NCBI RefSeq assembly: GCF_002866825.1
Contig: NZ_PKUS01000005.1
Span: forward strand, 124,001-188,000
Source of the DNA: Pseudohalioglobus lutimaris
GTDB lineage: Bacteria; Pseudomonadota; Gammaproteobacteria; Pseudomonadales; Halieaceae
Reading direction: 5' to 3'
DNA: 64,000 nucleotides
Numbering within the stretch: position 1 is the stretch's first letter; each line of letters opens with the position of its first letter. Made by a program: the position numbers and the translations under genes. Shown here one piece after another: positions 18,342 to 27,397 of this stretch. The notes beneath the pieces were generated by a model that had not been told where the DNA came from, did no database searches, and saw only the letters and a list, made by a program, of their open reading frames with translations.

Positions 18342-20606
18342 ATGATTAAACGTAAAATTCTGCCCGCAATGATAAGCCTGTACAGCCTTTCTTTGGCTGG
18401 TGGCGCAGTTGCGCAAGAGGGCGTGCTTGAGGAGGTCATAGTGACTGGTGTTCTCAAGGCCACATCAAAGCTTGAGTCCACTGCATCGGTTACGGCATTG
18501 ACGGCCGAAGAAGTGTTGGAGGCAGCCCCGCGTTCAACCGCTGAAGTTTTCCGTGCGCTGCCGGGTATCCATGCGGAGTCCTCTTCCGGTGATGCGAACG
18601 CCAACATCAAGGTACGCGGTATGCCGATCAGTTCCGGCGGTTCTCGCTATGTGTCTATTCAGGAAGACGGTTTTCCCATGTTACTGGTTGGTGATGCGTC
18701 GTTTGCTACCGCTGACAGCTGGTTGCGTATGGATACTACAGTGGGCAGCGTGCAGTCCATTCGTGGTGGTACAGCGGCGACAACGGCCTGGAATGCGCCT
18801 GGCGGTGTAATCAACTTTATATCCAAAACCGGTGAGCAAGAAGGTGGTTCTATAGGTGTAACCAGTGGCCTGGACTACGACAGTGTGCGCCTGGATGCCA
18901 ATTACGGTGGTACGCTCGCAGGAGACTGGACCTACCACGTCGGCGGTTTCTATCGCGATGGCGAGGGTGTACGTGAAGAAGGAATTGAAGAGGGCTACCA
19001 GATCAAGGCGACTGTTGCCAGAGACTTCGATCGAGGCAGTGTCAAAGTACACTTCAAGCACCTGGATGATGAGGTGCCGACTTATCTGCCTATCCCCGCA
19101 ATTGCCAAGGGATCGGGCAGCTTTCGTGAAGCGGGCGTAGATTTTTCTGACGGCACCCTGTTCCTGGATACGGTTGACTGTGCCCCCAGGCAAGGAAACA
19201 AGATCGATTGTGTGGGTGGTGACAGTTTCCAGGCGGAGATGACGTCGATCGCATTTGATGGAACCTTCGACTTTAACGAAACTTTTAGCGCCAACATCAA
19301 GTATAGAACTGCCGCTATTGAAGGTAATTTTGCCTCCCCTTTTCCGGCCGCGGTCTATGATGATGGTGAAGCTGGACCGTCGGTAGAAATCGTCTACTTC
19401 AACACCAAGTCAAATGACGAGGATAACGATTTTTCCGACATCAACCTATCCGCTGATTTCGATAGTATTCAGGCTAGGATCGGTGTGGCGTTTGCATCAC
19501 AAAATCTCGCCACTACCTGGAACTTCAACCAGTACTATCGTCGCCTCGATGGCAACCTGACCACGTTTGACCAGGGTGATTCAGTTGATGGCGTGCTCTA
19601 TAGCAACCCGGCGTTTGGAAACTGCTGTAGCCGAGAGTACGATTTTGAGATCGATGGAACTGCTCCTTATATCGCCGTGACTGGGCAGATCGGAAATAAT
19701 CTCAGCTGGGACGCGAGTTATCGAGATAACCGGTACGATGTCGATGGCACCTTTGCAGAGAGTCCAGTGGTCACGCCCTTGGATGTGAATCGTGATGGTG
19801 TGATTGGTCAAAATGAGCAGGAGGTTCCCACCATTGGTGACTCCCGGAACGCCGATTACGATATTGACTATGATGCCTGGTCTGTTGGCGTAAACTATGC
19901 CATCGGCGAGAATATGGCAGTATTCGGTAATATTTCCGAGGGTGGCAGCCTGTCTTCCCCTGACCGTGTAACCGGCAGCATTCAGGAAGACGGTGATATG
20001 TTCAATGACTCCGGCTTTAGTGAAGTTGAGCAAGCGGAGATCGGTTTCAAGTATGAGGGTGATAACGCGTCGTTTTACGTCACCTACTTTACAGCTGAGA
20101 CCACTGAAGCACGTGAATTTGAAGTTACCACGCAGAACTTCATAGAAAATACCTACGATGCGTCCGGTATTGAAGTGGAGGGCAGCTACGATATGGGTAA
20201 CGGTTTTGGCATCAGGGCTAATGCCACGTTTACCGATTCCGAGATTAAGAAAACCGGTGACGGTGTGAACGAAGGCAATAAGCCCCGCCGCCAGGCGGAC
20301 TACCTCTTCAATATCACGCCTTACTATATTGCGGAAAACTGGGATGCAGGCGTAAGCATCTTTGGCACCGATGAGGTCTATGTTCAGGATAACAACGATC
20401 TCAAGTTTGACGGATACATTACCACCAGCGTGTTTTTCAACTATATGTTTAATGACAACATCAGTCTCGCTTTGAACGTCAACAACTTGTTTGACGAGGA
20501 GGGTTTTACCGAGGGTGAGGAAGGTTCTGCCGCACCGGGTGATTACGTGAGAATACGCCCAATTAATGGACGGACCACTTCACTGACACTCAAGTACGAC
20601 TTCTGA
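18342..20606 (+). CDS. TonB-dependent outer-membrane receptor, probable sucrose/oligosaccharide uptake
   Basis: A 754-residue receptor with a signal peptide ending in GGAVAQ, a TonB box-like EEVIVTG, a plug domain (ALPGIHAES to GGVINFISKTG) and a long beta-barrel that ends in the expected aromatic residue (TLKYDF). Such proteins carry substrates across the outer membrane using proton-motive force through TonB. Neighbours (symporter, fructokinase, amylosucrase) and the upstream operators point to sucrose, in line with the Xanthomonas sux locus, which has the same gene kinds. Substrate is inferred from context. GGAGG lies ahead of the ATG and a strong terminator follows. Confidence 0.88.
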   Translation: MIKRKILPAMISLYSLSLAGGAVAQEGVLEEVIVTGVLKATSKLESTASVTALTAEEVLEAAPRSTAEVFRALPGIHAESSSGDANANIKVRGMPISSGGSRYVSIQEDGFPMLLVGDASFATADSWLRMDTTVGSVQSIRGGTAATTAWNAPGGVINFISKTGEQEGGSIGVTSGLDYDSVRLDANYGGTLAGDWTYHVGGFYRDGEGVREEGIEEGYQIKATVARDFDRGSVKVHFKHLDDEVPTYLPIPAIAKGSGSFREAGVDFSDGTLFLDTVDCAPRQGNKIDCVGGDSFQAEMTSIAFDGTFDFNETFSANIKYRTAAIEGNFASPFPAAVYDDGEAGPSVEIVYFNTKSNDEDNDFSDINLSADFDSIQARIGVAFASQNLATTWNFNQYYRRLDGNLTTFDQGDSVDGVLYSNPAFGNCCSREYDFEIDGTAPYIAVTGQIGNNLSWDASYRDNRYDVDGTFAESPVVTPLDVNRDGVIGQNEQEVPTIGDSRNADYDIDYDAWSVGVNYAIGENMAVFGNISEGGSLSSPDRVTGSIQEDGDMFNDSGFSEVEQAEIGFKYEGDNASFYVTYFTAETTEAREFEVTTQNFIENTYDASGIEVEGSYDMGNGFGIRANATFTDSEIKKTGDGVNEGNKPRRQADYLFNITPYYIAENWDAGVSIFGTDEVYVQDNNDLKFDGYITTSVFFNYMFNDNISLALNVNNLFDEEGFTEGEEGSAAPGDYVRIRPINGRTTSLTLKYDF

Positions 20607-20626
20607 TAGGTTCTGTGAAGAGTTTG

Positions 20627-20654
20627 GCCGGGCATTTTTGCCCGGCTTTTTTTT
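20627..20654 (+). terminator. strong intrinsic terminator after the TonB receptor gene
   Basis: GCCGGGC (20627-20633) pairs with GCCCGGC (20640-20646) and is followed by eight T. It separates the receptor gene from the symporter gene. Confidence 0.92.
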
Positions 20655-20742
20655 CACCGTCAGTTAGTTCCCCGTCAGGGTTTAGTAGAGAGCTGCTTAT
20701 TGCAGAGCCAAACCAGGTCAATAGAGAAAACGAGGCTATCGC

Positions 20743-22122
20743 ATGAAGAATAAGTCCAATACAGCGCCTTTGTCATTTCGTGAAAAGGTAGGTTACGGTC
20801 TTGGAGATATGGCCTCCAATTTCTATATGGGTTTTTTTGGCTTGTTCCTGCTGTACTACTATACCGATGTGTTCGGTATTTCTCCCTCGGCTGCCGCTAC
20901 GATGTTGCTGGTAACCAAGATTGTGGATGCTATCAGCGACCCGGCAATGGGTTTGATCGCGGACCGTACGTCATCGCGTTGGGGGCGGTATCGGCCCTAC
21001 CTGCTATGGGTTGCGATACCCTATGCTCTTTTAGGTTATCTGCTGTTTCTTGGGCCTGACTTTTCGGCAACGGGAAAACTTATCTATGCTTACGTGACCT
21101 ATACATTAGTTATGCTGGCCTATACGGCAATAAATGTCCCTTATTCGGCCCTGCTAGCTGTTATTTCTCCTGTTTCTGAAGAGCGGACCAAAGCGACACA
21201 ATTTCGCTTTGTTTTTGCTTCACTAGGCACGCTCTGTGTTGGCGCTTTTGCTACCCCCCTGGTGCATTTGTTGGGCGGTGATGATGAATTGTTAGGCTTT
21301 CGACTAACTATTATTCTCTTTGCGGTGCTTTCGGTGCTGGTATTCTGGATTACCTTTGCCACGACCCGCGAGCGGGTTACACCCGTAAAGCACGACTCGA
21401 GTATTCGCGATGACTTTTCTGCATTACTACAGAATCGTTCATGGGTCATTCTGGTGATGACCGGTATCCTGGTGGTGATCGGATTGATCGCTCGATTTGC
21501 ATCCATCGTCTTCTACCTGAAATACTACCTCGGTGAGGACGGGTCCCGTTCATTCCTTATATTTGATGCCACGGCGATACTGACTTCCTGTGGCCTGATA
21601 GGGCAGTTGATCGGGGCACTGATGACTCCGATGTTGGCCAGGCGTTTTGAAAAGCATCACCTGGTGATAGTAATGAATCTGTTTCACGCTGTACTACTTG
21701 GTGTGTGCTATGTCATTCCGCGCGAGGAGTTCGCGTTGATTACGGTGGTGCACAGCTTCGGGGTCATGACTTTTGGTGTCATCATTACATTGCTCTTTTC
21801 AATGTACACAGACTGCGCCGAGTATGGTGAGTGGAAAACGGGGAAGCAGACTGCGGGCCTCACCGTGTCAGCGTCAATGTTTTCCCTCAAGTTTGGCTCG
21901 GCAGTTGGAGGGGCGCTCCCCGGATTTATGCTGGCATGGTATGGCTTCGTCGCCAATGAAGCGCAGAGTGAGCAGGCTTTGAGTGGTATTCGCCTGATGT
22001 TCAACGCGCTTCCAGCCGTCTTTTTCCTGGCGGGTGGCTTGCTTATGGTCTTTTACAGGATTGATAAGGCAGCTATTGCCATTGTAGAGCGAGACCTTCA
22101 CCAGCGTCGTTCAGGAGTATGA
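20743..22122 (+). CDS. GPH-family sugar:cation symporter
   Basis: Inner-membrane transporter of 459 residues with about twelve hydrophobic segments. The N-terminus (REKVGYGLGDMASNFYMGFF), the DPAMGLIADRTSSRWGRYRP loop and the later YTDCAEYGEWKTGKQTAGL loop are typical of the glycoside-pentoside-hexuronide (MelB-like) family, which imports sugars with protons or sodium. By position it is expected to bring sucrose from the periplasm into the cytoplasm. No LacI-type operator is seen in its own 136-nt leader, so it may have a separate promoter. Confidence 0.87.
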   Translation: MKNKSNTAPLSFREKVGYGLGDMASNFYMGFFGLFLLYYYTDVFGISPSAAATMLLVTKIVDAISDPAMGLIADRTSSRWGRYRPYLLWVAIPYALLGYLLFLGPDFSATGKLIYAYVTYTLVMLAYTAINVPYSALLAVISPVSEERTKATQFRFVFASLGTLCVGAFATPLVHLLGGDDELLGFRLTIILFAVLSVLVFWITFATTRERVTPVKHDSSIRDDFSALLQNRSWVILVMTGILVVIGLIARFASIVFYLKYYLGEDGSRSFLIFDATAILTSCGLIGQLIGALMTPMLARRFEKHHLVIVMNLFHAVLLGVCYVIPREEFALITVVHSFGVMTFGVIITLLFSMYTDCAEYGEWKTGKQTAGLTVSASMFSLKFGSAVGGALPGFMLAWYGFVANEAQSEQALSGIRLMFNALPAVFFLAGGLLMVFYRIDKAAIAIVERDLHQRRSGV

Positions 22123-22174
22123 ATACCCTCCAGAGCCAAAAATACTGATACATAGAAAATATTTGTTGGGTTGA

Positions 22175-22204
22175 TTGACTGGATGCAATCGATTGCAATA
22201 GTAT
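22175..22204 (+). promoter_or_regulatory. LacI-controlled promoter of the fructokinase-amylosucrase operon
   Basis: -35 TTGACT (22175-22180) and -10 TAGTAT (22199-22204) are 18 bp apart, and the perfect palindrome TGCAATCGATTGCA (22184-22197) fills the spacer. A bound repressor would block polymerase. The glgB promoter at 32716 has the same architecture base for base in its spacing. Confidence 0.82.
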
Positions 22205-22257
22205 ATCGAGAGCAACACAATCGTTCGAATCCCCGCTGAATCAGAGGAGTGGCTGCC

Positions 22258-23208
22258 ATGAAAATCGCCGTGCTGGGTGAGGCATTGATCGACTTTATAG
22301 CCGGTGATGATGGTGCGTACAGGCCCCACCTTGGGGGGTCGCCGTACAATGTGTCTATAGGTCTCGCCAGGCAGGGTATTGATGTCAGTTACCTTTGTTC
22401 ATTGTCAGATGACCGCTTTGGCGACCAGTTACGTGAGTCGCTGTTGGGCGAAGGTGTCAATCTGCCATTGCAGCGGCGATCGCTTTGGCCTACTTCTCTC
22501 GCCCTGGTAACACTCAACAGGGAGGGCCATCCCTCCTATCGTCTGTACCGGGAGGGAATCGCTGATAAAGACACAAGCTATGAAGAAATTGTAGCGAATC
22601 TTCCAGAGAGTCTACGTGTTTTCCATACCGGTTCATTGGCCATCACACCTAGTCAGCTGCCTAAAATCCGTAACGTGTTTGATTTTTTGCGCGAGAGGGG
22701 AGTCCTGATCAGTATTGATATTAATATACGTATTCGCGCGAGCATTGATAGGCAGAGGTACCTGGATGGGGTGCGCTCTCTGCTGAAATCTGCAGATATT
22801 ATCAAAGCGAGTGACGAGGACCTGATGGCGCTGGGTTTGAGTGGCGATACGAGACGCAGTGCCGAACTGGTCTATGAAGAAATGAATGGCGGGGTGCTGG
22901 TGCTGACAGAAGGTGGTGGTGGTGCGGTTGTCTACAGCAACAGTGGCCGGGTTGCACAGGGCTCGTACCGGGTGCCAAATGTGGTCGATACGGTTGGGGC
23001 GGGTGACACCTTCCACTCGGCATTTCTTGCGTATCTGTCCCGAAGCGGCGATCTGTTGAATGAACTCGCTGAAATTCCTGTTAAATCGCTGGGAACGGCA
23101 CTGAAATTCGCATGCGCTGCGGCCGCCATTAATGTGTCCCGTGCTGGTTGTTCGCCTCCCACACATGAGGAAGTCAGCGAGTATATGGCCGCGGCTGAAC
23201 CCGAATAG
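22258..23208 (+). CDS. fructokinase (PfkB/ribokinase family)
   Basis: A 316-residue carbohydrate kinase that would phosphorylate the fructose released by amylosucrase to fructose-6-phosphate. Landmarks are the N-terminal AVLGEALIDFI, HLGGSPYNVSIGLARQG, and the C-terminal anion-hole/catalytic segment DTVGAGDTFHSAFL with the catalytic aspartate. AGAGGAG lies eight nt before the ATG at 22258; an in-frame GTG at 22249 sits on the ribosome site and is rejected. It leads a run of amylosucrase, glgX, glgP and pgi genes. Fructose specificity is inferred from context. Confidence 0.88.
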   Translation: MKIAVLGEALIDFIAGDDGAYRPHLGGSPYNVSIGLARQGIDVSYLCSLSDDRFGDQLRESLLGEGVNLPLQRRSLWPTSLALVTLNREGHPSYRLYREGIADKDTSYEEIVANLPESLRVFHTGSLAITPSQLPKIRNVFDFLRERGVLISIDINIRIRASIDRQRYLDGVRSLLKSADIIKASDEDLMALGLSGDTRRSAELVYEEMNGGVLVLTEGGGGAVVYSNSGRVAQGSYRVPNVVDTVGAGDTFHSAFLAYLSRSGDLLNELAEIPVKSLGTALKFACAAAAINVSRAGCSPPTHEEVSEYMAAAEPE

Positions 23209-23228
23209 GGCATACTGAGAATACGTGA

Positions 23229-25187
23229 ATGAATACAAGGACCGAGAGTCAACGCTGCTTGCAGCGTATCGAAAAGACGCTGGATACTGAGACGTTGCTG
23301 GGTGCTGGAAGCGCGTCGTTTCTGCTGCGCCTGGGCCAGCATTTTCCGCGCCTCTACGACTTGCTCAGCACTGTTTATCAGGATGTGGATGACTTCGACC
23401 TGGTAATGGAAAACCTGGTCAGAATTCTGTTGGATTGCTATCAGGAGCGTCCAGACCGATTGAAGAAGAAGGACGAACAGCGCTTGGGCGATCCACAGTG
23501 GTTCAAGTCGGAGAATCTGGTGGGTATGGCTTGTTACGTAGACCTGATCGCGAATGACCTCCAGTCGCTGAAATCCAGAATTCCTTACCTTTCAGAGCTG
23601 GGGATTTCGTACTTGCATCTGATGCCATTGTACAAAGCTCCAGAGGGCGACAGTGATGGCGGCTATGCGGTGTCAGATTACCGAACCGTCAATCCATCGC
23701 TGGGCACTATGGACGACTTACGGGAGCTTTCCGAAGCCCTGAGTGAGGCTGGAATCAGCCTCGTACTCGACTTCGTGTTCAACCACACCTCGGATGAGCA
23801 CGAGTGGGCACGTGCGGCGCGTGCGGGCGATCCGGAATTCAGTAAATATTACTACCTGTTTGATGATCGTTCGATGCCTGACGCCTACGAAAGAACGCTG
23901 CGGGAAATATTTCCGCAGGTTCGCCGGGGAAGCTTTACCTACCTGGAAGACAGGGATCAATGGGTCTGGACCACATTTAACAGCTTTCAATGGGATCTGA
24001 ACTATTCAAACCCGTCGGTATTTTGCGCGATTGCCAGTGAAATGTTGTATTTGGCGAACGCCGGTGCTGAGGTATTGCGATTGGACGCCTTGGCATTTAT
24101 ATGGAAGGAACTGGGCACTACCTGTGAAAACAGACCCAATGCACACAAGCTGATCCAGGCATTTAATTGCTGCCTGCAAATTGCTGCGCCCGCAGTCGTC
24201 TTTAAATCCGAAGCGATTGTTCACCCTGATGATGTGGTCAAGTACATCGAGCCAGAGGAATGCCAGCTCTCGTATAACCCTTTATTGATGGCCTTGATAT
24301 GGAACAGCTTGGCCACCAGGAAAACGCGATTGCTGAACCAGTCTCTTTCTCACCGGTTCGCAATTCATCCCGACTGCTCCTGGGTGAACTACGCCCGCTG
24401 CCATGATGATATCGGCTGGACATTCGACGATGGGGATGCCGCTGCGATTGGCCTTGATGGTTACGACCACAGGCTATTCCTGAATCGGTATTATACCGGC
24501 GGATTTGAAGGATCTTTTGCAGTGGGCCTGGGTTTTCAGTTTAATCCTGAAAACGGAGATCGCAGGGTGTGTGGATCTCTCGCTTCGCTTGCCGGACTGG
24601 AGGAGGCGCTTGGTACTGGCGATAAGTCACTTGTGGATATGTCTGTGGCAAGGATACTGCTGATTCACAGTATTATCCTTAGTATTGGTGGTATTCCATT
24701 GCTCTATGCGGGCGATGAATTGGCAATGCTCAATGACTACAGCTTCCAGGAAGATGAGACCAAAAAACACGATGCGCGCTGGGTAAACAGGCCGCGTATA
24801 ACAGAAGAGGCACTCGCAGAAGCCGCCAGGCCCGGCACGCCCCAGAACAGAATAAACGTGGCATTGCGCCAGATGATCAGCCTGCGAAAAGCAAACGTTG
24901 TCTTCGGTAGCGGCAAGACTCGCATTCTTCCCACGGGCAATGACCACTTGTTCGTCTATCAGCGCGTTCATCCAGAGGCAGGAAATTTAGCTGTTGTCTG
25001 TAATTTCAGCGACCACCCTCAGATGCTCGATAAGGGTATTCTTCAGCCCATGGGCCTGGGAGATCGGGCAATAGAACAGGTTTCCGGTGAGCATCTGGAC
25101 TTGCATTCAATCGAATCCCTGAAGCTGGAACCTTTCCAGTTTCAATGGTTGATGGCAGATCCTGTCTTGCTGGAAGTGAGTGCGTGA
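23229..25187 (+). CDS. amylosucrase (GH13)
   Basis: A 652-residue glucansucrase that moves the glucosyl part of sucrose onto a growing alpha-1,4-glucan and frees fructose, with no nucleotide sugar needed. The N-terminal helical domain is followed by the (beta/alpha)8 barrel with DFVFNHTSDEH, the nucleophile aspartate in EVLRLDALAFIWK, the acid/base glutamate in VFKSEAIVH, and ARCHDDIGWTF, a hallmark of amylosucrases. The length matches the Neisseria-type enzyme. It starts 20 nt after fructokinase. Sucrose hydrolase is a possible alternative activity, but the glycogen genes next to it support polymer synthesis. Confidence 0.93.
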   Translation: MNTRTESQRCLQRIEKTLDTETLLGAGSASFLLRLGQHFPRLYDLLSTVYQDVDDFDLVMENLVRILLDCYQERPDRLKKKDEQRLGDPQWFKSENLVGMACYVDLIANDLQSLKSRIPYLSELGISYLHLMPLYKAPEGDSDGGYAVSDYRTVNPSLGTMDDLRELSEALSEAGISLVLDFVFNHTSDEHEWARAARAGDPEFSKYYYLFDDRSMPDAYERTLREIFPQVRRGSFTYLEDRDQWVWTTFNSFQWDLNYSNPSVFCAIASEMLYLANAGAEVLRLDALAFIWKELGTTCENRPNAHKLIQAFNCCLQIAAPAVVFKSEAIVHPDDVVKYIEPEECQLSYNPLLMALIWNSLATRKTRLLNQSLSHRFAIHPDCSWVNYARCHDDIGWTFDDGDAAAIGLDGYDHRLFLNRYYTGGFEGSFAVGLGFQFNPENGDRRVCGSLASLAGLEEALGTGDKSLVDMSVARILLIHSIILSIGGIPLLYAGDELAMLNDYSFQEDETKKHDARWVNRPRITEEALAEAARPGTPQNRINVALRQMISLRKANVVFGSGKTRILPTGNDHLFVYQRVHPEAGNLAVVCNFSDHPQMLDKGILQPMGLGDRAIEQVSGEHLDLHSIESLKLEPFQFQWLMADPVLLEVSA

Positions 25188-25246
25188 ATGCTTCAATCGA
25201 ACCCCGTCGTTGACACCTGGCTGGAACGAAATTCCAAGTCTAACTG

Positions 25247-27397
25247 ATGATTATTAGCTCTGGTATCTCCTACCCGCTCGGCGCCACGTGTCAGGAAGGG
25301 GGGACAAATTTTGCGATATTTTCCGCCCACGCCGAGCGCGTGGAGCTTTGTCTGTACGACAGTGAGGGGGTAAGGGAGATTGCGCGATTGACGTTGCCGG
25401 AAAAGACTCATGATATCTGGCACGGGTTTGTGGAGGGGGCTACCCCCGGGCTTTGCTACGGTTATCGGATACACGGCGCCTACGATCCCCACGAGGGACA
25501 CCGTTTTAATGCGAATAAGCTATTGCTCGATCCCTACGCCCGGGCATTGAAAGGGCGCTTCGAGTGGCACTCTTCACACCTGGATTACGATGTTCAGGAA
25601 GGGCCCGTCCAGCGGGACTCACTGCCAAATGCAATTGATAACCAGGCCTATATGCCCAAGGCCGTCGTTGTAGTGGACAGCGTCCCTGCGGCCACCGGCT
25701 GCAACCCGGCTGTGCCGTGGCATGAAACCGTGATATACGAAGCCCATGTGAAGGGGTTCACCCGCTTACACCCCGACGTACCCGATGCGTTGCGGGGAAC
25801 GTTCGCAGGATTTAGTCACCCGAAAATCATCGAGTATATAAAGTCGCTTGGAGTGACCTGTGTTGAGCTACTACCTGTTCATGCCTTTACGGACGAGTAT
25901 CACCTGTCCCTGAAAGGGTTAACGAACTACTGGGGTTACAATACGCTGAGTTTTTTTGCGCTACACAGTGATTACCTTGGGGGGAGCGATCCTCTACTGT
26001 TTCGTAACATGGTGGATCGCTTTCACGACGCGGGCCTCGAGGTGATTCTGGATGTCGTCTACAATCACAGCTGTGAGGGAAACCACCTCGGGCCAACCTT
26101 GAGCTTCAAAGGTATCGACAACCATTCCTATTACCAGCTGGTCCCTGGCGACAACTATTACTACATCAACGACACGGGCTGCGGTAATACGCTGAATATT
26201 CGCCATCCGCGGGTGTTGCAACTGGTGATGGACAGCCTCCGCTACTGGGTTACTGCCATGGGTGTAGACGGCTTTCGCTTTGATCTGGCCGTTGCGCTCG
26301 GGCGAGAGGAGCATGGCTTTAATACCCGTAGCGCCTTTTTCCAAGCGATCTCACAGGACCCGGTGCTTTCTAGAGTCAAACTCATTGCCGAGCCCTGGGA
26401 CGTAGGGCCCGGTGGCTATCAGCTCGGAAACTTTCCGGCGGGATGGAGTGAGTGGAATGACCGCTACAGGGATACGGTGCGCCGATTCTGGCGCGGTGAT
26501 GAGGGATTACTGCCTGAACTGGCCCGCCGACTCCACGGCTCCGGGGATCTGTTTGAACATGCCGGGCGTAAGCCGTCCGCCAGCATTAACTTCGTTACCA
26601 GCCACGACGGCTTCAGCCTGCGGGACCTGGTGAGTTATAGCTCACGTCACAACCATGGAAATCTTGAAGACAATAACGATGGTCACCGGGAAAACTATAG
26701 TTCCAACCACGGTTTTGAGGGTGAAACTGACCACCCGAAAATAAAAGCGCTGCGCTGGCGGCAGCAACGCAATATTTTAACGACTCTGCTGGTGTCCCAG
26801 GGTGTTCCCATGCTCCAGGCGGGCGATGAGTTGGGACGTACCCAGTCGGGAAACAACAACGCCTATTGCCAGGACAATTCGCTTAACTGGGTCGATTGGG
26901 AGAACGTTACCAAGGGTGGGGAGAGCCTAATCGCACTGGTTAGGAAGCTTATCGCTATTCGCAGATCCTTCCCTGTTTTTCTAGCCACCGTGTACCGGCA
27001 CCGGTCGGATGATTCGCGTGACGACAGCATCCATTGGCTTAACAGCGACGGTAAAACAATGCGCCAAGAGCACTGGCACGAACGCGACACTCGCGTGCTT
27101 GGATACCTTCTGTCCGAAAGATCCGAGTATGAAACGGATGACTCTCGTCAATTGCTGGTGATCTTTAACGCAGCAGATGAGAGCCAGCACTTTTCCCTGC
27201 CGCAGACAGTTCCATCCGAATGGCAAGTAATCATAGATACCGCGAAAGAAGAGAGTACTGACCTGTATTGGACAGGAATGGCAGCAAAACAATTGACCCT
27301 GGCCCCACGTTCTGTCGTCGTTATGACGACTGCCCGGGCTGGTGGTCCCCATTGGCTTGAATTAGCTGAATCAATCAATTCCAGAGAGACATTATGA
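25247..27397 (+). CDS. glgX: glycogen debranching enzyme
   Basis: A 716-residue GH13 isoamylase-type enzyme that removes alpha-1,6 branches left after phosphorylase action. An N-terminal CBM48-like domain (YPLGATCQEGGTNFAIFSAH) is followed by the catalytic barrel: VILDVVYNHSCEGN, the nucleophile in GVDGFRFDLAVALGR, the acid in LIAEPWDVGPGGY and TSHDGFSLRDLV. The gene overlaps the glgP start by four bases. No strong ribosome site is visible ahead of its ATG, 59 nt after the amylosucrase stop. Confidence 0.94.
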   Translation: MIISSGISYPLGATCQEGGTNFAIFSAHAERVELCLYDSEGVREIARLTLPEKTHDIWHGFVEGATPGLCYGYRIHGAYDPHEGHRFNANKLLLDPYARALKGRFEWHSSHLDYDVQEGPVQRDSLPNAIDNQAYMPKAVVVVDSVPAATGCNPAVPWHETVIYEAHVKGFTRLHPDVPDALRGTFAGFSHPKIIEYIKSLGVTCVELLPVHAFTDEYHLSLKGLTNYWGYNTLSFFALHSDYLGGSDPLLFRNMVDRFHDAGLEVILDVVYNHSCEGNHLGPTLSFKGIDNHSYYQLVPGDNYYYINDTGCGNTLNIRHPRVLQLVMDSLRYWVTAMGVDGFRFDLAVALGREEHGFNTRSAFFQAISQDPVLSRVKLIAEPWDVGPGGYQLGNFPAGWSEWNDRYRDTVRRFWRGDEGLLPELARRLHGSGDLFEHAGRKPSASINFVTSHDGFSLRDLVSYSSRHNHGNLEDNNDGHRENYSSNHGFEGETDHPKIKALRWRQQRNILTTLLVSQGVPMLQAGDELGRTQSGNNNAYCQDNSLNWVDWENVTKGGESLIALVRKLIAIRRSFPVFLATVYRHRSDDSRDDSIHWLNSDGKTMRQEHWHERDTRVLGYLLSERSEYETDDSRQLLVIFNAADESQHFSLPQTVPSEWQVIIDTAKEESTDLYWTGMAAKQLTLAPRSVVVMTTARAGGPHWLELAESINSRETL

